DNA of 64,000 nucleotides from Gambelia wislizenii (taxonomy: Eukaryota; Chordata; Lepidosauria; Squamata; Crotaphytidae): the NCBI GenBank assembly GCA_030847615.1, contig JAUMIR010000005.1:60229001-60293000 (forward strand), read 5' to 3'. The notes under the pieces are model-generated. The model made no database searches. It was not told where the DNA came from and saw only the letters and a list, made by a program, of their open reading frames with translations. Position 1 is the first letter of the stretch. Every line of letters begins with the position of its first letter. Positions 42,885-53,629 of this stretch are shown here, in pieces. A program made the translations under genes and the position numbers.

Positions 42885-43477
42885 GGACTTTATGATATGC
42901 ACTAAATATGGCATCATAACAGCGTCACATAAATGCAAAAGGTCGTGCATATCAGACGACGTCGCCCGTTCGTGTTTATGTCCTGGCCAAATCCCGTACC
43001 TTTTCATTGACACCTGAAGCCACCTATGGATCCCTTGTGGCACTTTAGTGCCGGCATTGCTGGTGTATGAAACCTTATGCCATTTAACTCACATGAATGC
43101 AGTGTAAGTGGCTGGTCCGGCCGGAACACTTCCAGGTGAGATCACGACATCCAGGTAAGTGATGCACTTTTTATTACTCTCTCTGGGTTAGTTGGACTTT
43201 TTTTAGTGTGTTTATTTCTTTAAAAAAAACTTTTTGTATGTATGTATTTATTTTTTTATTTTTGAATTTCCCGCACGATTAAGTCTTGTAAGAATCCATG
43301 GGATTTTGAATGAGGAAGTGAACGGAGCTCCATTCACTTCCTCTTTCATTGCAGAGGAAGACTTTTCCGGGAAAGAAGGTAAGTGTGGTGGTGGTGGGGT
43401 GTTCCTTTGCTGGCATAAAAATTGATTTTTTTTATGCCAGCAAAAGAATGTTTTAAGGGCTTCATCTAATAAAGTCC
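42885..43477 (+). mobile_element. Family H long element (593 bp), TTA target duplication
   Basis: Left end GGACTTTATGATATGC and right end CTAATAAAGTCC, flanked exactly by TTA (42882-42884, 43478-43480). Shared core blocks: 'cattgacacctgaagccacc', 'gaacacttccaggtgagatc', AGGTAAGT at 43153-43160, and a second donor-like AAGGTAAGTG near 43378. The 'gaggaagtgaacggagctc' block pairs with 'ttcacttcctc' just after it. A terminal stem 'ttttatgccagcaaaagaat' matches the one in 26276-26870. Confidence 0.82.
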
Positions 43478-43480
43478 TTA

Positions 43481-45289
43481 GTCAGCATGGCCAATATAGG
43501 TAAATTTATACAAAGGAGATTGGATTTTTTTCCTAGAGTTTTGGCACACTGAGCTTGTTGTCACATTCATCCTCCTTTTCAGAATGCCTAAAACAAAGGA
43601 GGGCCTATATGAGGAAGGGAAACCAGATGTTGTAGATCATTCCTTAGAACCCCAATTAGTATAGGCTTTGGTAAGAGATTAGAATTGCAGCCCAAACTTC
43701 TGTAGGGGCAAGGCTCCTCATCCTACTTTGCCATGTACTGGGGATAGAAACTGTGTAGTCTTGCATGTGTCACAACCTTCAACTCCCCTCATGACCAGGG
43801 CTTCTGGGAGCTACAGCCCAACAATATCTGGAAGGCTGTACAGTTGTCATTGCTGCCCTATTATTTTTGTCTCTGCTCCCTATCACAGGGGTAAAGAGGC
43901 AGATATCAGTTTATAAAGTAAGTCCTCTGGTTTCTCTTCCCTAAACTAAGAAAATAACTTATATGGAGTTCCTCCTTTATATTTAAACTCAGCTGGTATC
44001 TGGAAGAACATTGTGGGCCACAAAATACTTGAAGATAATGTGAGAAGGATCCATGGAGAAAGGAGGAGACAGAAAGCCTGTTTGCTAGGAATTTCTGTCA
44101 TTAGTCATCAGCAGGATAACAGCAGTGGAACACAGGATCTAAGCAAGAGAAAAAAATTAGAACTCAGCCAGTAATTATCCAGGTATTCAGAGCACTGGAA
44201 TCCAGAACTATGATACTAGGGAATAGTTGAAACATCTTTAAGTGATGATATGTACTTTCCTAGAAAAACCCATCATACATTTCACAAATTTTATCTTTTC
44301 ATTCTGAAAATGATTGCTTAAAAGACTATGCTTTCATAATATACCACATCTGTCACCTTATCCTTTCTGTCTTAGTCCCAGAATTTCTCTGCTAGTATGG
44401 GCACTGCCCTTGCTGGTTGAGAGATTATGGGAGTTGCATCCAGAAAGGTAACTTGTCTCAACTCTAATTTTGATCTCTTGTTTAAAATGTGTGTGTGTGT
44501 GTGTGTGTGTTTCCACTGGCCAAGATCCTGTATGGAACAGTGTAGTGTAATAGGTCAGCATGCAGATCTATACTACAGCTGTCCATACAACACTTGTTCC
44601 CATACTCGATATGGGGCTGCTGCACACCCTCCTTCCTACAGCTGGTGGAGAGCTGGGAGGAGCTGGTGGGGAGGGGAGGCATCTGGCTATATCCCTGTAA
44701 CCAGATGAAGAATGATTATTTCATCCACCGAGATCCATGGGGTCCTCTGGAGGTCTCAGCAGATATTGCAATCTTCCTGGCTCTTCCTGAAGTCATAGCC
44801 AGATACTTTTGTGGACCCAGACCATACTCCCCACTCCATTCCCCCAATGAATACACAGACAACTACAAGTTTCATTACAAAATATATTGAGTACAAGATA
44901 ACCATAAAAGGATTAGGTACAGGTTAGTATAAGGATAATTGTATGAAGATAATAATTGGTGATAATGTCTGCAACTTGCTAGTGGCTGCAAATGGTTGGC
45001 ACCATTGCATGGATCCGGATCCCTTCATTGCCCAACCCCTTGTTGGTCAATGGCTCACTGTCAGCTGCTGCTGATCCCTCCTGGAGGAGAGAGCTCATGG
45101 CTGAGCCATCCTGCTCAACTCTCTCCCCTCACCTGAAAACAAGCTGTTAACCTAGAGCGGGGGAGATTCTCTGTGAACTTGAACTTAAACTTGAACTTGA
45201 TGGAGACCCCCCCCTTTTACTCGCTTACCCTGATCAGGGCCCATGCCATCTGTCTAGCAAATTGCAACAAAGATTATAACATGAAGCAT
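43481..45289. other. No gene; hAT-like remnant and GT microsatellite
   Basis: 43755-43850 ('ccttcaactcccctcatgac', 'ctggaaggctgtacagttg') is another hAT-like foldback relic. A pure (GT)n lies at 44489-44511 and explains the overlapping frames there. Nothing else is supported. Confidence 0.5.
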
Positions 45290-45720
45290 ACATAACAGAG
45301 AGGGTGGGCGGGTCTTCAGCTCCTTTGAGCCACTGCGAAGCCCACGAGGGGGGAGACAGCTTTTATACTGGCCCCGTTGCAGGCTTGCATGTCATCTGGC
45401 TGCACCGGAAATGCGGCTGGATGTTCCTCCCACCCTGGCATCACTGGCCAATTGGGCTAAGGTGAACTCACCCCAATTGGCCTATCCGTTCCCGCATCCT
45501 CCTGGCCGCAGGGGTAGCTGGGAAGGAGACAGCCCAGACATGGCAGCTCCCTCGCTGGCCATGGAGCCCTGAGACAGCCGCTAAAGAGTGGGGGCTGACA
45601 CTGCAGGGGCACCAGCCGGGCTGCAAAGAGGCCCGACCATCCAGCCAATAAGCCCCCTTCTGATTTCCTCTACTCTCCACCATCCATGGAATGGCCATGG
45701 GTGTGAGCTACAGTGGCTAA
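45290..45720 (-). other. GC-rich block with a - strand TATA-like box
   Basis: GC content rises sharply compared with the flanks. On the - strand 'ccagtataaaagctgtctc' (45372-45354) resembles a TATA box 25-35 bp before a possible start. It could be part of an LTR or a CpG-bearing promoter. No coding exon adjoining it was recognised and no LTR partner is visible. Confidence 0.3.
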
Positions 45721-45794
45721 ATAATAAGTCATGGAAGGCAGCTTTGGTCATTGCAGAAGGTTGCAGAGAAAAGCTCTGAAACAACCAATATACA

Positions 45795-46213
45795 TCTCTC
45801 TCTCTGGCTTTTCTTTGCAAATGAAGATTCAGGAAGGACTCATCCTGTGCTTTCTGCAAGCGCGCTGATGTCTAAAAAGACGAATCCAAGATAAACAAGT
45901 CCGGTTGCAGAAAGCACAGCAGAAGGTCTCCTTGGGTGATGTTTCTGGATTGTGATTCTTTCTGTGTTGTCGTTTCTCTTCAAGACTTGTTCGGTGTGAG
46001 TTCTCAAATAAGGCTGCAGCATTGTGGATAGTGTGTCTCCATGCCTCCCAATGTGAGGCAAGCGGGGGACCATTGTTTGTGATCAATTTGGCCGAGCCTG
46101 AGATGTTGTTTCAGGGAGTCCTTGTATCACTTTTTTGGAGCACCCTTCTTATGCTGACCCGTGGCGAGTTCACCGTAGAGTACTATTTTTGGGAGGTGAT
46201 GGTCCTCCATCCT
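45795..46213 (-). pseudogene. LINE ORF2 C-terminal fragment with C2H2-like finger
   Basis: - strand copy of the fragment at 19568-19950, slightly longer: it starts MEDHHLPKIVLYGELATG, then KKRYKDSLKQHLRLGQIDHK, a WEAWRHTIHNAAALFE block, and the finger CCAFCNRTCLSWIRLFRHQR ending RMSPS. A one-base shift lies in the middle (two frames at 45829-46086 and upstream). It ends in an AG-rich tail. It directly follows, in the same direction, the truncated mariner. Confidence 0.7.
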
Positions 46214-47470
46214 AGAAATGTGCCCTATTCACCGATGCAGTCTTGTTTTCCACTGGTCGAAGGCATGGAGCAGATCAGTTTCTGCCAGTTGTTTCAACCC
46301 ATCTGTTGTTTTCTTTTTTATTGCATCAATTGACTCAAAACGTTTTCCTTTAAGCACTGATTTCACTTTAGGGAAAACAAAAAAGTTGCACAGTGCCAAA
46401 TCTGATGAATATGGAGCATGTTCAAGTGTAGCAATGCATTTATCAGCCAAAGACTGCTTTACAGAAAGTGCTGTGTGAGCAGGCACATTGTTTTGAAGAA
46501 GAATGAAACCATTTTCCCATAGTTCAGGCCTTTTCTTTCTGACTCTTTCTCTTAGGTTTGTCAAAACTTCCTTATAATAATGCTGGTTTACTGTTCTGTC
46601 TTCTGAAACCCATTCTGCCAAAATTATGTCCTTGATGTAGGAAAAACAGCAACAATGAGCATGGCTTTGAATGTGGGCTTGTTTTGACATGCTTCTTTCA
46701 TTCTTGGTGATGATGGTGTTTTCCGGTGCACTGACTGTTGTTTTGTCTCAGGATCATACTGGAAGATCCAGGTTTCATTGCAACTGATGATTTTTTAAAA
46801 AATGTTTGGGTCCGCCTCAAGTTGCTGCAGAATGTCAGTGCACATTTCTTTGCGGCACTCTTTTTGCTCTGGTGTGAGAACCCTAGGGACCATCTTGGCA
46901 CAAACTTTTCTCATTTTGAGATCCTCATGCAAAATTTTCCATGCAATATCTTTGTCAATGTTCATGGCTTCAGCTATCATTTGGATACTGAGTTGGCAGT
47001 CTCCTCGAACTATCTGACTGGTTTTTCTCCACAATTTCTTTGGTTCTTGAAGGGGAAGGCTATCCAGGGCATTCATCATCTTCCACATTCTCACGTTGTT
47101 TTCTGAAACTTTTGCGCTCCTCAAGCACATGCTCAAAATACATGCAGTCTTCACCGTAGGCCTCAGTAAGCATTTGAAAAAGATTCTGTTGGTGTTTTGT
47201 TCAATTTTACTAAAAATTGCAAATGAACACATTGCTCTACTTTTAAACTTAGCATTTTCCCAGCACACAACAGACAACACAGCTGCTGTAAATGACCACT
47301 GACAATTAACTGAATGGCTGAGAGTGTTGATGTTTGTCATGCAGGGTTCAGACATGTTCAAGCTCACCACTCAAGCATTCACAATTAGTTCACCCTGATT
47401 TGTCTGAAAGGTAGAAACACAGTCTCATTATTTAATAGACAGACCTTATACATACATAAGGCAGGCTTAT
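46214..47470 (-). mobile_element. Mariner (Tc1/mariner) transposon relic, 3'-truncated
   Basis: The 5' side on the - strand has 'aaggtctgtctattaaataa' upstream of the transposase. The 3' UTR and right terminus are missing; the coding region stops at FDQWKTRLHR and runs into the LINE fragment at 46213. A terminal inverted repeat pair and TA duplication cannot be shown. Confidence 0.8.
46229..47340 (-). pseudogene. Mariner transposase, frameshifted, catalytic residues lost
   Basis: The DDD-type transposase that cuts and pastes mariner. The N-terminal part is decayed over several frames; then QMIAEAMNIDKDIAWKILHE and MRKVCAKMVPRVLTPEQKEC (helix-turn-helix and linker) read clearly, followed by QQLEADPNIF. 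A frameshift precedes the first Asp block. The last part (VNQHYYKEVLTNLRERVRKK, RPELWENGF, then QNNVPAHTAL, YSSDLALCNFFVFP) is in one frame. Both the second and the third catalytic Asp are Asn (DNAPAH-type reads NNVPAH; CDFF-type reads CNFF). The protein is dead on several counts. Confidence 0.88.
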
Positions 47471-47924
47471 GTCTGTGTATGCCACTATGGAATAGTAGAA
47501 TTCACCAGAGGCATTGCCTTGTCTGTTCTCCCTGGCCTCAGGAGGAAAGGAGAACCAGCTACGTGCCTCAGTTAAAGCCTCTGCAGTGGGGTATGGCAAT
47601 GAGGGCAACAAAAGAACACTGAATAGCTCTGAGAGGGAGATCTAGAAGGCAGAAGTTACATGACAGGAGAAAGGTTGAATATCCTTTAGATCTGAGTTCT
47701 GGAGGAATGAAGAGTGGTGGGGGAAAGAGCTTGAACAAAACCTGGACTGAAGCCCTTCTGGGCTGCATGAGTAGGGAGGATATCCAATACAGTTAGGAGC
47801 CTAGAGAAACTTAGAGGGAGTTGGGAATAAGCCCTTCTTAGAGGGAGCTGGGAAAGCCAGATATGGTAGCCAGGTAAATAGTTGATGGGTAGCTGAAGTG
47901 AAGCACCCTTTGAGTCTTAGCAGA
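47471..47924. other. Nothing recognised
   Basis: Purine-rich stretches ('gagggagctgggaaagcc' twice in variant form near 47815 and 47840) but no gene or defined repeat. Confidence 0.45.
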
Positions 47925-47926
47925 TA

Positions 47927-48156
47927 CAAGCTGTCCCTTCCCATTCACTGGGGTTTGGTTCCAGGACCCCCGTGAATACCCAAATCTGTGAATACTCAAG
48001 TCCCATTATATGCAATGGCATTGCAAAATGGTGTCCCTAATATAAGATGGCAAAATCAAGGTTTGCTTTTTGGGTTATTATTTTTTTAAGAATATTTTTA
48101 AGCCATGAATACTTAAATCTGTGAATGCCAAATCTGTGAATATGGAGGGACAACTG
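47927..48156. mobile_element. Pogo/Tigger-like MITE (230 bp), TA target duplication
   Basis: The left end 'caagctgtcccttcccattc' and the right end 'gaatatggagggacaactg' are inverted repeats. TA flanks both sides (47925-47926, 48157-48158). Internal 'ggtttggttccaggaccccc' and 'gaatactcaagtcccattat' match the arm at 16732. Confidence 0.78.
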
Positions 48157-48158
48157 TA

Positions 48159-48929
48159 CATGCTTGTTATTAGTTTGTTTGTGGTTTTGCCTGCTCCTTG
48201 AGTCTCTAACACACCCAACCTATCCTTGCTTGGGCTCTTCATCTTGCAGCCACTTGCCAGATTCCTACCAAGGCCTGTATTCTGAAGCGATTTACTTAAG
48301 CTTGTGCTGCAGCCATTTTCCTTGGCTGAGGACTCTTTTAGAATAAATACCTTTCTCCCTACTTCAGAGGCTCTGTGTGTGCTTGAGAGATCATGCAAGT
48401 GGGGGTGTTTGATGTACCCCTTCTCATGGAGGATACAGCCTCTGTGTCTGCCATTAACAGGATGTTAGCCTCTGTGTCCTTTGTCAAAGTTTCTTTGTCA
48501 AAGACTAAAACTTGGTGTGGATTCATCAGCCCTCTGTCATGGAAGCTAACAGCTGCTGCTTATCCCAAAACATTATCTGCAGTACCATTCTCATCCTCTC
48601 CTACTGCATCAGAAGAAACCTACCTATCCCACTGTTTAACCCATGCTGCCTGTTTAACACTTGTAATTGAAGGGAGATGGCTATGGGAGATGCAAACAGT
48701 GGAATAATTGCAGCTTACCCAGCTAATGACACTGGGAAGATGGAAGCAGTCAGGAGGCAGCAATGTCTTTCTCCAACAGGGGACAAAGGGCCAAAGTAAG
48801 ATAGAAATCTCAGGCCTATTCCATGGATTGTCATAAAATGCCACAGAATGTAGATTATCAGGTTAGAATAATGTTGATCCTCTATTTTCAAGGCGGCTCC
48901 AATTGCCTGGCCAAAAGAGGGGAAGAGGA
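48159..48929. other. No gene recognised
   Basis: Frames of 106 codons (-, 48078-48398) and 104 codons (+, 48393-48707) show no domain and no splice support. Confidence 0.45.
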
Positions 48930-49525
48930 GTAATAATAATAATAATAATAATAATATTTATTTATACCCCGCCCCTCTGTTAAAACAATCGGGGCGGCTT
49001 ACAAAAATTAAAATACAATACAGATAAAATCCCCAAACACCCCCCACCCCACCCTCCCCCATAAAAAAATATTAAACAATTATAAATTAAAACCAACTGA
49101 TATAAAATCACAATTAAAAACAATAAATACTATAAAATACTATAAATGGCCAGCGTACTAAAAGAAGCCAGGATCCCCTGAGGCCGGGATCTAATTAGGA
49201 AAGGCCTGCCGAAAGAGATCTGTCTTTAGTGCTTTTTTAAAGCTACTCAGGGTTGTTATCTGACGGATCTCGTTTGGCAGGTCATTCCACAATTTGGGGG
49301 CGATTACCGAAAAGGCCGTCTGGGAGGTTGCAGACAGCCTAGATTTTTGTGGCTGAAGCAAATTCCTCCCAGAGGACTGGAGTGTGCGGGGAGGATTGTA
49401 TGGGAGGAGGCGGTTCCGGAGATAAGTTGGACCCAAGCCATTTAGGGCTTTAAAGGTAATAACCAACACCTTATACTGGGCCCGGAAACTGATAGTCAGC
49501 CAGTGGAGAGATCTTAACACTGGAG
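48930..49525 (-). mobile_element. L2 LINE 3' end with ORF2 C-terminus
   Basis: A (TAA)n tail at 48930-48956, then the L2 3' UTR ('ttataccccgcccctctg', 'caatcggggcggcttac') and, on the - strand from 49520 to 49191, an intact 109-codon C-terminal frame: LHWLTISFRAQYKVLVITFK, LNGLGPTYLRNRLLPYNPPR, ending LKTDLFRQAFPN. The element is 5'-truncated at 49525. Confidence 0.85.
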
Positions 49526-49719
49526 TAACAAAACACTAAGTGGGAGAGAAGCCTGAAAGCAATACTGAAAAACATAGAAAACTGTAATAAAATAGAAAAT
49601 TGTCCTTATTGTGATAGGAACCTTTTGGAGGGGCACAAGAATTTTATTGCGTTACTTTAGCAGGCAACATCTCTCAAAGGAGAGATTTGAAAAATTCTGC
49701 TCTCCCAACCTGGACGTTT

Positions 49720-49915
49720 CACACTATACAGTTATAGTGCCATGATTCTACTTTAATGGTAATATCATATGGAATTCTGGGGTTTGTAGTTTGGCAAGGC
49801 ACTATAGCTCTCTGGCTGTGAATTTTCAGTGCCCTTTCCTGCACTGTCAATCCCAGGAATCCATGAGGTGGAACAATGGCAATTAAAGTGGGAGTACTAT
49901 AGGCTGGTGGTGAGT
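49720..49915. mobile_element. Foldback MITE, second copy of the 20041 family
   Basis: 'cacactatacagttatagtg' and 'ctggggtttgtagtttggc' at the left, 'ggcaattaaagtgggagtac' at the right. Same order as 20041-20392, without the CR1 insert. Confidence 0.65.
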
Positions 49916-49926
49916 ACTGTGGGAGA

Positions 49927-50208
49927 ACTGTAGCCCTGGTGGCACAGTGGTTAAATGCCAGTACTGCAGCCACAACATTGCAAGTTTGATCCCAACGGCT
50001 CCAGCCTTCCATCCTTTTGTAGGTCTATAAAATGAATACCCGGCTTGTGGGGGCAATTAGCTAACACACATTGGAAACTGCTTAGTGCCTATTGCGTTAT
50101 AAAGCAGTGTAGATGTGTAAAGTTCTATTGCTTAACAATTTGTAAGTCACTCTGAAATGCTTAGTGGCTGAAGGGTGGGGTATAAATACCTAAAATAAAT
50201 AAATAATA
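49927..50208 (+). mobile_element. tRNA-derived SINE (Sauria-SINE-like)
   Basis: Head 'ccctggtggcacagtggtta' (A box) and 'gcaagtttgatcccaacgg' (B box region), body 'ccagccttccatccttttgt' and 'aaaatgaatacccggcttg', tail 'gggtggggtataaataccta' and AAATA repeats. The order fits the squamate tRNA SINEs linked to BovB. The name is by resemblance only. Confidence 0.75.
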
Positions 50209-50215
50209 GGCTATA

Positions 50216-50345
50216 TTTCAGAGGAAGGAATTGGCAGAACCACCTCTGAGTATTCCTTGCCTAAGAAAACCCTATGAAATTCATGGTGTCACCATAAATC
50301 GAAAGGCAACTTGTTCAAAAGGCAACTTGAAGGCACACAAACACA
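50216..50345 (+). mobile_element. SINE 3' fragment
   Basis: 'cagaggaaggaattggcag', 'aagaaaaccctatgaaattc' and 'caacttgaaggcacacaaac' match the 3' half of the SINE at 31918. A further scrap ('gattaccataaattgacag') lies near 50572. Confidence 0.65.
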
Positions 50346-52113
50346 CACTGCTGTAAGTATGTGGGTGAAGAGGCCCCAGGTATACTCTGTAAGTTTGGGC
50401 TGTGACTCTCATCTTTACCAGAGAATATGGCTGTGGAGTAAGAATAAGTCCACAAAGAAAATATTTTTACCCTTGAGGAAGTCTTCTACTGTCAACTGTT
50501 AGGAGATTTTTCAGTTCCCACTCTTTCCCTCCCCTCTCTTTACCATTTGCCTAGCCTATCAAATTTATGGGATTACCATAAATTGACAGATTACTTGAAA
50601 ATGCACACTCTCTCTCACTCACTCACACACGCAAACATGGGCAGCCTACTTTGTATGAAAGATAATGACAAATGGTTGCAAATGCTTGAATCATTCCCTC
50701 GCCACCTCCATTGTAGCATAAAGTTTGGGGCCAGGGCTTTTCCAACTGCCCCTGTTTTGCTTGCTGTTGCAGCATCCTGTCTTTTGGGGAACTGGAATAA
50801 CAACATCAATTGTGGCACCCTTTGTTTTAATAGTAGGCCATTGTTCAAGGCAAGAGAAAGAACAGTTCAGGGGAGAGCAAAACAAACTCAGGTGTTATAC
50901 TTCAGTGTTGTTTTTATGTGTTATTATATGTGCATGTGTATGTGGAAACATGGTGCCAGCACACAAAATAAGTGCTAATTCCACCCATAATATCATATAT
51001 ACAGCAGCATGATGAGGGTCTGTTTCCCTCAGGAGACTTTAGTTTTCTTTGAAGCAAACCCGGTGAGGGAATAAAATCCTGCACTGCAAAGTCTTGTTTT
51101 CCACACAAGAAGGAATAAGGAGAAATGGGGAAAATGAAAGCAATAAACCCTCCAAAGCTCTGACAAACTGGCACAATTTGAGCTTCTCTTTGGTAACCAG
51201 TTTGGGGAGTGGGGGTGGGGAGTAAAGGGTTATATGGCAAACGTTTCACTGGAGAACTCACTGGGGACCCTGGTAAAAATAAATTGCTCCGCTCTAATTT
51301 TCTTAGCAGCTTCCATGCTATTCTTTGAAACTGAGTAAGAAACTCTTGGCCTAATCCCAAGAGCCAATCTATAGTAAATAGTGCACACTTAATGCCTAAG
51401 TTCCTTTTTAGCACCATTCCGACAGTGACTTCAGCCACACAGCTTAGTCATAGCAGACATTTTTGTGGTGAAAGCATTAAACCCACATGCAGCTCTCTTT
51501 CTGTGGCCACAGGGGGTCATGCTCCTTTCCCATTAGCTGAATAAATCATAAAGTCTGTGTGGACCACACAAGAAGCCTGGCTAGCAGCAAGCCACAACCA
51601 GTGCTTACAGCCTGTGATTTCTTTTCAGAGGAAGAAAAGAAAAGAAAAAGAAAGGAAAAGAAAATTGTGGCAGTGGAGGTGGGGAGGGGGGAGGTGAGGA
51701 GACAAATACAGCAAAACAGGCTAGCTTGAGGAAATTATTCAGTTTTGGATGTCTTAATTTTATCTCTTTGTGGTAAGAAATGCAGAAAAATGTGGTGATT
51801 AAAAAAATGACCCTGAAGGTGGGTGTAAGTCATAAAGACTCCCCTCCTGTCTGCATCCTCCCATGTGTGGTTTAACTTATTGGATATCTTGATATGGGCC
51901 CCAATCAGATGTAATTTTGTGTCTGGCTAGATAATATGGCCCGTTAAGATCAAGCCAAAAAATGAAAGTGGGCTGATTTTTTCATATTAGTATGATTCAT
52001 TCTGTCTAATGTAGTAGCAACAGATAACAGAGTGAGGTCTGGAAGTTTAGAGAAGTTAGTTCAAGTTGCCATCAATTAGGAAATGAGATAAGAAACAGGA
52101 ATGTGAAACACAG
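50346..52113. other. No gene recognised
   Basis: A CA/CT-rich patch at 50600-50635 and a purine-rich GAAAA patch at 51630-51665. The 174-codon - strand frame (50914-51438) has no domain I can name. Confidence 0.45.
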
Positions 52114-52266
52114 CTATTAGCATGCAACTGTTATCACACAGGGAAGATATACACACAGCTCATTATACTAAGCAGCCTTTCTTAAGTATTTCTTTAAAGC
52201 ATACCAAGACAAAAACAAAACACCCAACCCCAAAGTGCACTGAACTTTAGACAAGCTTTCTGTAAT
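52114..52266 (+). repeat. 153-bp direct duplicate, copy A
   Basis: Begins ctattagcatgcaactgtta and ends gcttt-ctgtaat. By eye it is base-for-base identical to 53867-54019; flanks on both sides are unrelated. Confidence 0.95.
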
Positions 52267-53629
52267 GGCTTGACTGGCACTGTGAATGCTTCCTGTCAAC
52301 GTTCCAAACTCCTGTTTCAAAGGAGAGCATGTGTTTGGAAAGCTTTTAAAGGAATCCCCACCCAGTCAGTGGTGTAGTGGTAAATATTGCAGCACAGGTG
52401 CTTATCATGACAGCCCCCATACCCACAGCCCCAAGGAGAGTCCAAAAATGCAAGCACCTGTGTGATTATCTATATCAATCAATCTGTTCTGGTAGTTCTC
52501 ATCTCCATTAGGAGCAGGAGTTTTGTAAAGCAGATGGGTCTAAATTGCTCCTTGAAGAACAGGCCACCTTGAAATAACTTGCTGGGACCAATCCATTTTC
52601 TGCCTAGCTGCAGTAAGGATCACAGTTGAACCAAGAACCAATAAGAATTTCTAGTACTCTGTCCTTGTGGGCTCTGGCTCCACTACAACACTGCACCCCA
52701 TCAATATATGTTGTGTCATGATGCTTGACTGGAAGGTTTTTTTTTTTAAAAAAACCTAACAATCTAGAACAGCAGGAAAATTGAATTTAAAATGTAAGAC
52801 TATTTTTATGCATAGGGATTTTAAAAATGTTTGTACAGAACAAGTTGGAATGCCCATGCAATGTGGGTTAGTAGTAAGGTTTAGCATTATAGTTAGGATT
52901 GGTGGTAAGGTTTCGTGGCCACTTCTTGTATTTCCTGAACTCCTAAGAATGCCGGTGTCAACTCAAACTGGGACAGCCTGCTGATGATCAGAATACGTCA
53001 CTTCTGCATCTTGGTATCATGGTTCATTTTGCTCCAATGTTGCCTTGGGTGGCATAAAATAGTACCCTGATGACAAAAAATAGTAGATTTGTTGGGTCAT
53101 TTTTTTGTCCTAGCTGCTGGGGTTTGTTTCTTTGAATGGGTGGATAGGTATTTTTGGTCTAGAAAAAGAAAAACAAAAAACTATACATAGATGTAATTCT
53201 TCTGGATTGGTTTACAATGTGGCAGTGAGGTGATTAACAGCCCCCTCCTCCCCAAAATAGACAGATTACACTAATGTTAAAAGATCCATATGTACAGTGG
53301 GTATGTGTACTACATCAGCTTCCATGTCAAGGGTGTTGTGAATCCACTTTTGGTTTTAAACATTAAAAGAGCTTCCAAGGTGCTGAGTTTGGGGGAGTGG
53401 GTGGGTATAAGGTTCAGTACCTTGGATAGCTTCTTTAAAGTCAAGAGTATTCACTGCTTTCCTGACACAGAAACCTCTATCCATTTATTCAAAGGGCCAT
53501 CAGAGGACAGTCCTCTGATGGTGTGTTCTAGATGAAAGACTATAATCCAGTTCAAAGAGAGCAGAGGCCTTGAAATTACCCATCTACACCTGGCCACAGA
53601 CTTCACCAACATGGTAAGACAGTCGAGGT
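52267..53629. other. No gene recognised
   Basis: No open frame above 81 codons, no splice-paired exon, no repeat boundary that I can support. A T/A homopolymer pair sits at 52738-52755. Confidence 0.45.

Noticed and set aside
50914..51438. 174-codon - strand frame
   Set aside because: No recognisable domain; starts and ends in non-coding-looking text; no flanking splice sites that make sense.
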